Positions 5,792-12,954 of a stretch of 16,743 nucleotides of DNA are shown here, in pieces (the stretch's first letter is position 1; each line of letters starts with the position of its first letter). The translations under genes and the position numbers were made by a program. The stretch covers positions 1-16,743 of the forward strand of contig CAYXPZ010000053.1 in assembly GCA_964466965.1 (NCBI GenBank), written 5' to 3'. The notes beneath the pieces are model-generated. The model searched no databases, had not been told where the DNA came from, and saw nothing but the letters and a program-made list of their open reading frames with translations. The DNA comes from Dichotomicrobium sp964466965 (GTDB taxonomy: Bacteria; Pseudomonadota; Alphaproteobacteria; Rhizobiales; Rhodomicrobiaceae).

Positions 5792-8700
5792 TCAACTCCA
5801 GTCCATCTTGCCTATCTCCTGCGCGCCTGAACCTGCGCCGCCATCGTCCTCGGCGGGTGATACGCTCGGATCCGCCTCATCGGAGAGCACCCGGCTCTTG
5901 TCTTCAGGCTTGGGCCGCCCGGCATTGTCGATTTGCGAGGTCCAGTCGCCGCTGCGCGGATCGAAGCTATAGGCATGTCCCGCGCCTACACCAGTCTCGA
6001 CCGCGTCGATCCAGCCGCCGCGCGCGCCGTCAAACGCGCTTTCGTCTTCGCCGCTGTCGAACATCAGGAACTCGGCGGCCTCGCCGCGGCCTGCGCCGTC
6101 GACGGCAACGCCGGGGAGGTCGTCTGGGCCGCCCACGCGCGCTACGCCACGAACGATGTCCCCGCCATCAAATGCCTCGCGTGGCTCGTCCGGCTGCCGG
6201 AACCCTTCGATGTCTTCCGCTTCGAGAGCGGCACGTAGACCGTCCTTGCCGAGCACGCCCTCCAGCGTGACGGAGTGCGTTGCCTCGCCGTCCTCGTAGC
6301 GCGCGAAGCTCAGCGTCAAGTCATCGGAGCCCGGCGCGGCGAACGCTTCGCTCTCCCCGCTGTCATCGGTCTGCATGGCGCGCACGAGACCGACGAAATC
6401 CTCCACGGAAGAATATTTGCCGTCGAAATCCGTGCCATTCACACGCAAGGTATCGAAGCTGTTTTCGTCCTGGTTCCCGGCCTCGCCCTTGTCCTGGGCG
6501 TTCGTGTCAAAGTCCGTGATCGTGTCGTTGCCGCCGGTGAACACAACGGCGTCAGAGCCACCGCCGCTCACGATCGTGTCGTCGCCATCGCCGCCCTTGA
6601 GCATGTCGTCGCCATCGCCGCCGATGAGTGAGTCGTTACCCGACCCGCCGAAGAGTTCATCACCGAAGGCTGAGCCGGTCAGCGTGTCATCGCCGCCGCG
6701 ACCGCTGAGTCTTGTGGCCTGCGATAGCCCGGAGGCGTCGAGGTTATCATCACCCTTGGAGCCGATCGCCTGCTCGATCGAGCTTTCGCCCATGTCGAGC
6801 GAAAAGCCTTGATCGGACTTTTTGGAGTCGACCACGTCATGGCCCGCGCCGCCATAAATCGTGTCGGCGTCGGTCACGTCGAGGAAGCTGTCGTCGCCAG
6901 CGCCGCCGAGCATCTTGTCGGCTCCGGCACCGCCATCAAGCCTGTCATTGCCGGCATTGCCCATAATCTGGTCGTCGCCATTGCCGCCGTAAAGTTCATC
7001 GTCGAAGGCCGAACCAATCAGCGTGTCATCGCCGCCGCGGCCGCTGATTCTTGCGGCCTCCGGCAGACCGGACGCATAAAGCTCATCGTCGCCCTTGGAG
7101 CCGATCGCCTGCTCGATCGAGCTTTCGCCCATGTCCAGCGAGAAGCCCTCGTCGGACCCTTTGGAGTTGACCGTGTCATAGCCGGCGCCGCCCTGGACCG
7201 TGTCGGCGTCGGTCACGTTGACGAAGCTGTCGTCGGCCGCCGTACCCTCTAGCACTCGGCCCTCTGGCTTCTCTGGCGCAAGGTTTTCATCCCCACCCGA
7301 GTCCTCGGACGTGGCTGGGGCGAGCGCGAAGGTCTGACTGGCGCTCAGACCGCCTTCGTCGGTTGCGGTGACGGTGACGGTTTCGCTTTCACCGATTGTT
7401 TCTGGCGCAATTGCCGTGACTTTCGCGGTCATGTTGACGTCGCCGAAATCCTTGTCGCCGCCGCCGCGCAGGTCTTCCCAGTTTAGGTTGCCCTCGATCT
7501 CGTTGTCGGTCAGGTGATCGAAGCCGTCGGAATTGAGCGCGGCATCGGAAAACCAGGTCTGGGCGGTTTGGCCATCATCGTTGATGACCGCTTCCCAGCC
7601 CCCGCCCTTCTCGGCGAACGTCACTTTGACGCCGTCCGAAAGCGCTTCGGCGCGGTCCGCGCCGTCGGGAATGAGGAAAAGACCGAGGCTTTTCGCCCCC
7701 GGCTCCGCGCTCAGGTCAATCTCGGTGCTCTTGGCGTCGAAGTCCTTGACGTTGATATAGACGATCTCGCCAGAGAGCGGATTGCCTTCGCCGTCGGCCA
7801 GATAGTAGCCGATCGAATTGTTGAAGCCCGCGAAGGAGGAGAGCATCTCGGTGTCGAGCACGACCTTGCCGCCGGAGGGAAGGTCATAAAGACCTCCCTG
7901 CATCTCCAGCGTCTGCTCGGCTGGCTGCGGCGCGCCGCTGATCTGCCCGGTCTCCGGGTCGATCGAGAGCCACTCCGGCCCTTCCATGCTGTAGGTCAGC
8001 TTGTCGCCCGCGTCTTCGTCCGAGAAATAGCCGGAGACATTCAGATCGAGCGGCTGGTCCGGCCCGGCCTTTTGGTCAGGGATACTCTCGCCCTGCGGCG
8101 CTTCGTTCACATCCTTTATGGCCGCGGTGATGGTCTCGACATGGCTGTTGCCGGCGGAGTCCGTGACCTTGACGGGAATGTCGTATTCCGCGCCCTGCTC
8201 ATAGTCGATCTGCGCGCCGTCCTTAAGGAAGAGCTGGTTGCCGCGCACCTCGATGCCGTCGGCATAATCGCCCTGAACCTCATAGCCGTGGGTGTCGCCC
8301 GTGTCGGGATCGACCGCATCGAGCGTAGCGAGCAATGTGCCGCCCGGCGCGTTTTCAACGACCGTGAAGCCGCCCGGCTCGATTCCGGTGGGCGCTTCGT
8401 TGACATCCCACACATTGACGGTGAAGTCCTGCGACGCGCTCGCGCCGTGGCTGTCGGTGGCGGTCACTGACAGGTTGACGAACGGCTCGGCCTCGTAGTC
8501 GAGGCTTTGCCCGTCCTTCAATTTAAGCACGCCGTCTTTCACCTCGAAGCGCTCATCCGAGACGCTGAAGTCAAGCGTGTCACCCTTATCCGGGTCGCTC
8601 GCGGAGATCATGCCGGCAAGCGCGCCTTCGGCGTTTTCCGGGATCACGATGCCGAGCGCTGGTGTCGTCGGCGCGTCGTTCACTGGCGCGACCTGGACCG

Positions 8701-10843
8701 GCACCTCGATCGCGGTGCTGGCCGTGTCGCCATTCGCGGCTTCGGTGGCGGTGGCAGTGACCTGAAGCGTGAAGTTGCCGTTGTAGTCCTGCGGCGGGGT
8801 GAGGGTGAGGCCGTCGAGATCGCCCGGCTCCAGCGTCCATGTGCCGTCGCCGTTATCCTCCCCGGCGGAGAGTTCCGCGCCCTCGGGCAGGCCTGCGACC
8901 GTCACGCTGAGGCTTTCCGAGCCGTCGGTGTCAGTGAGCGCCGCGCTCAAATCCAGCGCAATGGCGGTGTCTTCATCGCCCGCGATGCCAGCGTTCGGGC
9001 CGGGGTTATCGGACGTGTCGAAGGTGAGCTTTCCGGCCCACTTCATGGCCTCCTGCGCGTCGCGATGCCCGTAATCGACGCCCTCGCCCTCGGCTTCATA
9101 GGCCTTGCCGTTTACCTCGATGCGGTCGACGTAGAGGTTGCGGTCGGTGTCGGGCGTGCCGCCATATGCATCATTCGTGAAGCCGACCTTGACCTCTTGC
9201 GGGCCGTTCTCGCTGAAATCGCCGCTCACGCGAATGGTCTCCCATTCGCCCGCGCCGTGATCGGCGCTGACCTTCCAGTTGCCGATGGTCTCGCCGTCTA
9301 CCTCCAGGCGCAGGTTGGGATCGCCCTTCCAGCTATCGGCGGCCACGCGCAGCACGATCTCGCTCGTATCGCCACCCGCCAGCGCCAGCTTCGGCGCATC
9401 GGCCACCGGGTCGAGCGATACCGGCAGTTTGGCGGTGGTCAAGGCGGTCTCGCCGCCCTCGCCGGTCATGGTCGCGGTGACGTTCAGCGTGAAGTCTTCA
9501 TCGCTGTTCTGCGGCGGGCTCAGGGTGAGGCCTTCGAGATCGGACGGTGCAAGGCTCCAGGTCCCGTCGCCATTGTCCTGCCCGGCGGAAAGCACCGCGC
9601 CCTCGGGCACGCCGGCGATCTGCACGCTCAATTCGCCCGCCTGGCCGCCGGTGGCGATATCGATCAGCGGCGACAGATCAAGCGGCTTGTCCTCTGTGCC
9701 TGAGGCCAGCGCGCCGGTGACCTCGGGGGCTTCCAGCACGTCCTGAACGTCGATGTTGAACGTCTTGGTCGTGCTCAGTCCGCCTTCGTCGGTGGCCTTG
9801 ATGCTGACCTTGTGGGCCTGCTGGTCCTCGTAGTTCGGCTCCGCGCCCGCGCGCAGCACCAGCTTGCCGTCCGCGATGGTGAACGGGCTGTCGCCCACGA
9901 CCTCATAGCTGGCGCTGTCGTCGAAGTCCGGGTCGAGCGCGGACAGCGTGCCGACGACAGTACCTCCGGCGGCGTTCTCAGCCACGCTCTGGCCGTCAAG
10001 CCCGATACCGGTGGGCGCTTCGTTGACATCGCCGATCGTCACTGGGACCACCTGCTGATAGGTGTTGCCCGCGCTGTCGGTCGCCTCGACCGTCACTTGG
10101 TAGGCCTGCTGGCCCTCGAAATCCAGCTCCGCACCCTCGCGCACGCGGAGTTCGTTGCCGATGACCTCGAACGGGCTGTCGCCGAGCACGCGCAGCGAAT
10201 GCGTGTCGCCCTGGTTGGGGTCGATAACTTCCAGCGTTGCCGCCACAGTCCCCGCCTCGGCGTTCTCGTCGACGCGCGCGCCGTCATCCAGAATTTTTAT
10301 CGGGGCCGGATTGGTCTGACCGTCATTTTCGCCCCCATCGCCCCGGCCTTGCGGCGGACCATTAAGCGGGACGCCCGGGGGCGTGCCATTGCCCGAGACG
10401 CCTGGCGGCGTACTATTGCCCGGCACATCCGGCGATGGACCGGGATTGTCGGACGGACCACCACGCCCATCAGCGCCGAGACCCGGAAAGCCGCTCCGCA
10501 CGCCTTGACCAGACGATCCGCCGCCAAACGCATTTGTCGACGGGTCGAGCGAACTACTGGGGGTCCCAGCGGAATCAAGGCCACCTTCAACCTGCTCGGT
10601 CCCGCCACCGGCGGCGGCGGCCTGCGCGCTGTCAAATGCGCCACGTGGCGGTACATCCGTGCTCGCGAACTGTGCGCCTTGCGGCCGCGCGTCTGAGGGG
10701 CTCAATTCGTCAGCCTGCTCGCCCGCCGGATGCACCATGTCATAGCGCGAGCGCGGATCACGGCCGTGATCGACATTTGCTGAATCGGCATTGCGCGCGG
10801 CGGCGGCTTTGGCTTTGGCGGCATTCCCGGTGGGCTCAGACAT
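5792..10843 (-). CDS. Large RTX/cadherin-like protein with CBM60-like carbohydrate-binding module
   Basis: 1683 residues, acidic, almost certainly exported by type I secretion and folded by calcium outside the cell. Approximate order: low-complexity N-terminus (1-130); Gly/Pro linker with PPGV repeats (135-175); two cadherin-like repeats ending D-V-x-E-A-P (185-365); an Ig-like repeat (369-490); a CBM60-like calcium-dependent glycan-binding module (493-585, with ADSWKGDPNLRLEVDG and TNDAYGGTPDTDRNLYVD); a second copy of the Ig-like repeat (617-722); two more cadherin-like repeats (730-915); a dystroglycan-type cadherin/He_PIG domain (918-980); a DUF4114-like domain (about 1005-1142, with DGFDHL and EDLRGGGDKDFGDV); RTX GGxGxDxxx nonapeptides (about 1199-1440); and an acidic tail ending EIGKMDWS. 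The start is ATG 10843 because AAGGAG lies 6 nt upstream; an in-frame ATG at 10918 lacks this. No signal peptide. Probable adhesin or glycan-binding surface protein; enzymatic domains were not seen. Confidence 0.93.
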   Translation of the reverse strand: MSEPTGNAAKAKAAAARNADSANVDHGRDPRSRYDMVHPAGEQADELSPSDARPQGAQFASTDVPPRGAFDSAQAAAAGGGTEQVEGGLDSAGTPSSSLDPSTNAFGGGSSGQGVRSGFPGLGADGRGGPSDNPGPSPDVPGNSTPPGVSGNGTPPGVPLNGPPQGRGDGGENDGQTNPAPIKILDDGARVDENAEAGTVAATLEVIDPNQGDTHSLRVLGDSPFEVIGNELRVREGAELDFEGQQAYQVTVEATDSAGNTYQQVVPVTIGDVNEAPTGIGLDGQSVAENAAGGTVVGTLSALDPDFDDSASYEVVGDSPFTIADGKLVLRAGAEPNYEDQQAHKVSIKATDEGGLSTTKTFNIDVQDVLEAPEVTGALASGTEDKPLDLSPLIDIATGGQAGELSVQIAGVPEGAVLSAGQDNGDGTWSLAPSDLEGLTLSPPQNSDEDFTLNVTATMTGEGGETALTTAKLPVSLDPVADAPKLALAGGDTSEIVLRVAADSWKGDPNLRLEVDGETIGNWKVSADHGAGEWETIRVSGDFSENGPQEVKVGFTNDAYGGTPDTDRNLYVDRIEVNGKAYEAEGEGVDYGHRDAQEAMKWAGKLTFDTSDNPGPNAGIAGDEDTAIALDLSAALTDTDGSESLSVTVAGLPEGAELSAGEDNGDGTWTLEPGDLDGLTLTPPQDYNGNFTLQVTATATEAANGDTASTAIEVPVQVAPVNDAPTTPALGIVIPENAEGALAGMISASDPDKGDTLDFSVSDERFEVKDGVLKLKDGQSLDYEAEPFVNLSVTATDSHGASASQDFTVNVWDVNEAPTGIEPGGFTVVENAPGGTLLATLDAVDPDTGDTHGYEVQGDYADGIEVRGNQLFLKDGAQIDYEQGAEYDIPVKVTDSAGNSHVETITAAIKDVNEAPQGESIPDQKAGPDQPLDLNVSGYFSDEDAGDKLTYSMEGPEWLSIDPETGQISGAPQPAEQTLEMQGGLYDLPSGGKVVLDTEMLSSFAGFNNSIGYYLADGEGNPLSGEIVYINVKDFDAKSTEIDLSAEPGAKSLGLFLIPDGADRAEALSDGVKVTFAEKGGGWEAVINDDGQTAQTWFSDAALNSDGFDHLTDNEIEGNLNWEDLRGGGDKDFGDVNMTAKVTAIAPETIGESETVTVTATDEGGLSASQTFALAPATSEDSGGDENLAPEKPEGRVLEGTAADDSFVNVTDADTVQGGAGYDTVNSKGSDEGFSLDMGESSIEQAIGSKGDDELYASGLPEAARISGRGGDDTLIGSAFDDELYGGNGDDQIMGNAGNDRLDGGAGADKMLGGAGDDSFLDVTDADTIYGGAGHDVVDSKKSDQGFSLDMGESSIEQAIGSKGDDNLDASGLSQATRLSGRGGDDTLTGSAFGDELFGGSGNDSLIGGDGDDMLKGGDGDDTIVSGGGSDAVVFTGGNDTITDFDTNAQDKGEAGNQDENSFDTLRVNGTDFDGKYSSVEDFVGLVRAMQTDDSGESEAFAAPGSDDLTLSFARYEDGEATHSVTLEGVLGKDGLRAALEAEDIEGFRQPDEPREAFDGGDIVRGVARVGGPDDLPGVAVDGAGRGEAAEFLMFDSGEDESAFDGARGGWIDAVETGVGAGHAYSFDPRSGDWTSQIDNAGRPKPEDKSRVLSDEADPSVSPAEDDGGAGSGAQEIGKMDWS
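6645..6892 (-). repeat. RTX tandem unit, second copy (339-bp period)
   Basis: This is the second copy of an internal duplication in the RTX gene. It encodes FLDVTDADTI, GGAGHD, then FSLDMGESSIEQAIGSKGDD, and ends SAFGDELFGG. The other copy lies exactly 339 bp (113 codons) away at 6984-7233. The segment for FSLDMGESSIEQAIGSKGDD is identical in protein between copies, so the duplication is recent or kept similar by gene conversion. Confidence 0.85.
6984..7233 (-). repeat. RTX tandem unit, first copy (339-bp period)
   Basis: First copy in protein order, encoding FVNVTDADTV, GGAGYD, then FSLDMGESSIEQAIGSKGDD, and ending SAFDDELYGG. Each copy joins a non-RTX insert, which resembles an edge strand capping the calcium roll, to a block of GGxGxD nonapeptides. 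Between copies lies a short run of ordinary nonapeptides (GNGDDQIMG, GNDRLDGG, GADKMLGG). Confidence 0.85.
9089..9364 (-). other. CBM60-like glycan-binding module coding segment
   Basis: Residues about 493-585 of the RTX protein (VLRVAADSWKGDP to VDRIEVNG) match, from memory, the calcium-dependent xylan-binding CBM60/CBM36 fold: 'A.gds..GdP...v.vDG..vg', then a 'F.NDayGG....DRNLyvD.i...G' stretch. The Asp/Asn residues of TNDAYGG and TDRNLYVD are where that family binds calcium and sugar. In this protein the module lies between two near-identical Ig-like repeats, as if inserted into a duplicated scaffold. The assignment is by motif only. Confidence 0.7.
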
Positions 10844-10848
10844 GTGAT

Positions 10849-10855
10849 TCTCCTT
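10849..10855 (-). promoter_or_regulatory. Ribosome binding site deciding the RTX gene start
   Basis: On the minus strand AAGGAGA stands 5-6 nt before ATG 10843-10841. The longer frame beginning at 10918 has no comparable site, and its extra residues (GRQQQRLRHLKENH at the end) look like translated leader. Confidence 0.85.
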
Positions 10856-10918
10856 GAGGTGGCGCAGCCGTTGTTGCTGCCGCCCGGGTGCAGCGCGTGT
10901 CCCGGACGAGGAAGCCAA

Positions 10919-11120
10919 CGGGCAAATTCACTGTTGGAAGTAAAATATGATCACACCAACGTTTCCGCAAACATAACACTTATCATTTTTTGCAAGCAAT
11001 TAATGAAAGACTACATTGATAGCGCAATTTTTATAAATATGTACAATAAGTACATGTTTTTCATATGCACTTTATTATCGAATTTGCGATAGCGTCCTGG
11101 CAATTATCTAAGTGTATAGG
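10919..11120. promoter_or_regulatory. AT-rich divergent promoter region between the RTX gene and its secretion genes
   Basis: The 354-bp gap between the divergent RTX and ABC genes (10844-11197) contains a core that is strikingly AT-rich compared with its GC-rich surroundings, with many T-A steps. Possible promoter parts on the plus strand are TTGCAA (10990-10995) and TACATT (11012-11017), 16 bp apart. TTGCAA is self-complementary, so it could also serve the minus strand, but no good -10 partner was found there. GATAGCG occurs twice (11019-11025 and 11088-11094). In alphaproteobacteria such AT-rich tracts in surface-protein loci can be targets of MucR/Ros-type silencers; that is inference. 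Confidence 0.55.
11039..11055. promoter_or_regulatory. Palindromic operator candidate ATGTAC-N5-GTACAT
   Basis: Perfect 6-bp inverted repeat ATGTAC/GTACAT separated by AATAA, a 17-bp dyad of the size bound by a dimeric helix-turn-helix regulator. It lies about midway between the two divergent starts, so it could control both the RTX gene and the secretion operon. No regulator gene is next to it in the window. Confidence 0.45.
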
Positions 11121-11124
11121 GTCG

Positions 11125-11139
11125 CATCCCTTCGGGGTG
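11125..11139 (+). promoter_or_regulatory. Small leader hairpin upstream of the first ABC gene
   Basis: CATCCC (11125-11130) and GGGGTG (11134-11139) can pair with one G-U around a TTC loop; an alternative is CCC-TTCG-GGG with a stable UUCG tetraloop. It lies about 60 nt before the ATG at 11198 and would be in the 5' leader if transcription starts in the AT-rich region. No U-tract follows. Confidence 0.35.
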
Positions 11140-11197
11140 AACCGGAATCAGAACAGATGCGGCGCGAGAAGGCGCTCTGACACAGGATTGAAGCACG

Positions 11198-12952
11198 ATG
11201 GCAGTTGCCACGCCGGGTACGCACCGAAATCCAGGGTCAAGCTCCACTGAACAACCGTGTCCGCAGTCCCACACACTGGCCCGGCTGCTGTTCGACGCCG
11301 TGCGCCTGCCGCCGTCGATCATTCTGTCGTCGCTTGCGATCAACCTGCTCGGTCTCGCGTTGCCGTTGGTCATCTTGCAAGTGTTCGACCGGGTCCTGCG
11401 CAACCAGTCGCTGAACACGCTCACGCTGCTTGTGGCGGGGCTTCTCGGCGTCATCCTCGCGGAGATGGTCTTGCGTCTGGCGCGCAATTCACTGCTGGAA
11501 AAGGTCGCGCTGCGCGAGGGTTTTCGCCTGCACATGGGCGCGCTGCAGCGTTTTCTGAACGCGCCGCGCACCGCCACGGCTCAGCAGCCACCCGAAAAGA
11601 TCTTCGACAGCTTATCCGCCATTGACGATGTCAACGGCTTCTTCAGCGGCAACGGCCGCCTCGCGCTGCTCGACTTCCCGTTCATCGGGCTGTTTCTCGG
11701 AGTCATCTGGCTGATCGGCGGTTGGCTGGCAGCGATCCCGGCCGCGCTGATCGTCATGTTTGTCGTATGGGCGATTTGGTCTAACCGCGGCTTCAAGCGC
11801 GCGCTCGAAGCACACATGCAGCGCGAACAAGAACGCTTCCGCCTTTATGCCGAGTGCCTGTCCGGCATCGCCACCATCAAGTCGCTGGCCGTTGAGCCGC
11901 AGATGGAGCGCCGTGTCGAGCGGCTCCTGCGCTCCGGTGCGCCAGCGAATTACGGCCTTGTGCTGCAAACCAACCGGATGATTGCGGCGGGCCAGCTTTT
12001 TGCCAGCGCGGTGATGATCTCGATCGTTACGGTTGGCGGTTATCTCGCCATTCAAGAGCAGCTCACTCTTGGCGCAGTGGCCGCCTGCACGCTGATCGCT
12101 AACCGCGTCACTCAGCCGGTGCTGCGCATCATCGGTATCTGGGGACAGATGGAAGCGGCCCGGCTGGGACGAGACCGGGCGTATACCATCTCCAGCCTGC
12201 CGCGCCTGCCAGAGATGGAAGCCGCCAGCGCCCCCGCCCGGCTTGAGTTGCGCGAAGTCGCCATGACGGAGCCGGACTCGCCGGTATCGCCCACCGGCAT
12301 CAACCTCGTGCTTCGTGCGGGCAGCGTAACCGGCGTGGCCTGCCGCCAGTTTGCCGAGCGGGCGCAGCTCCAGGATATCCTGCGCGGAGAATACGCGCCG
12401 GATCAGGGCGTCGTGCTGATCGACGATGTGGACATGGCCAGCGATGAAGGGGCTGCTCTGGCAGAGCAAAGCTATTTCCTTGGCGGCGAACCAGCCATTG
12501 TGCGCGGCACCATTCTGGAAAACATCGCCATGTTCCGCAGCGGCGTGGGGCAGATCAAGGCGGTGTCGACGGCGCGACAACTCGGCGTTGATCCCATCAT
12601 CCAGTCGTTGCCCGATGGCTACGAAACCTATCTTGGCGACCAGAATGCCGCCGGCCTGCCACGCGAGTTGCTCCGTGGTATCGACGTGGTCCGCGCCGTG
12701 GCCGTGCGCCCGCGTCTGCTGATCGTGCGCGCCCTGCGCGGCCTGGACAACGACATTGGCGTGATTGCCACGCGGCGCGGGATTGAGGCTCTGCGCGGCA
12801 GCTCCACAATCGTGATGCTTGCCGACCATCCGGAGGAGTTGCCGCAGGCAGACCGTCTCTACGCGCTGCACAACTGGCGCGTGCGCGAACTCAGCGCGCC
12901 CGGCACGTTCGGCAACAAGCATCCCGACCAACTTGTGACGCGCGAGGGCTGA
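11198..12952 (+). CDS. Type I secretion ABC protein 1 with degenerate nucleotide-binding domain
   Basis: 584-residue exporter-type ABC protein: a transmembrane domain (about 35-325, beginning SIILSSLAINLLGLALPLVI and containing the coupling segment AECLSGIATIKSLAVEPQ) followed by a nucleotide-binding fold (about 345-560). The fold is recognisable (GTILENIAMF, DGYETYLGD, D517 in GLD, H544 in ADHPEEL), but its ATP-handling residues are gone. Walker A is VTGVACRQFAER (377-388) with no Gly-rich loop or Lys; the signature is GLPRELLRG (486-494) instead of LSGGQ; Walker B is LLIVRALRGLD (507-517), lacking the Asp-Glu pair. The frame is intact, so this is a pseudo-ATPase and not a broken gene. Start ATG 11198 with AGGA at 11184-11187. 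It is 2 nt from the second ABC gene and probably heterodimerises with it. Confidence 0.9.
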   Translation: MAVATPGTHRNPGSSSTEQPCPQSHTLARLLFDAVRLPPSIILSSLAINLLGLALPLVILQVFDRVLRNQSLNTLTLLVAGLLGVILAEMVLRLARNSLLEKVALREGFRLHMGALQRFLNAPRTATAQQPPEKIFDSLSAIDDVNGFFSGNGRLALLDFPFIGLFLGVIWLIGGWLAAIPAALIVMFVVWAIWSNRGFKRALEAHMQREQERFRLYAECLSGIATIKSLAVEPQMERRVERLLRSGAPANYGLVLQTNRMIAAGQLFASAVMISIVTVGGYLAIQEQLTLGAVAACTLIANRVTQPVLRIIGIWGQMEAARLGRDRAYTISSLPRLPEMEAASAPARLELREVAMTEPDSPVSPTGINLVLRAGSVTGVACRQFAERAQLQDILRGEYAPDQGVVLIDDVDMASDEGAALAEQSYFLGGEPAIVRGTILENIAMFRSGVGQIKAVSTARQLGVDPIIQSLPDGYETYLGDQNAAGLPRELLRGIDVVRAVAVRPRLLIVRALRGLDNDIGVIATRRGIEALRGSSTIVMLADHPEELPQADRLYALHNWRVRELSAPGTFGNKHPDQLVTREG

Positions 12953-12954
12953 GC

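Noticed and set aside
7514..9703. Long plus-strand open frames opposite the RTX gene (318 and 398 codons)
   Set aside because: They are shadows of the acidic, GC-rich minus-strand gene: composition is rich in R, A, V with no domain pattern or ribosome site, while the minus-strand frame has clear domains throughout.
10590..10625. AAAG in the Ala/Gly-rich N-terminus (QAAAAGGG) as a LapG-type protease cleavage site
   Set aside because: The N-terminal retention module pattern of LapA-type adhesins is not recognisable and no LapG/LapD genes are in the window; the match is likely low-complexity chance.
5792..10843. RTX repeats considered as a CRISPR or satellite array
   Set aside because: The periodicity is codon-based (GGxGxDxxx) within one long open frame, with no spacer structure.
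10844..10918. Upstream in-frame ATG extending the RTX protein by 25 residues
   Set aside because: The ATG at 10843 has a near-ideal AAGGAG site; the extension reads through that site and has no leader-peptide character.
11101..11197. Possible tRNA or small RNA gene before the first ABC gene
   Set aside because: There is one small hairpin but no cloverleaf, no T-loop consensus and no terminator.
11612..12931. 439-codon minus-strand frame opposite the first ABC gene
   Set aside because: It is antisense to a recognisable ABC transporter, is His/Arg/Gln-rich, and has no family pattern.
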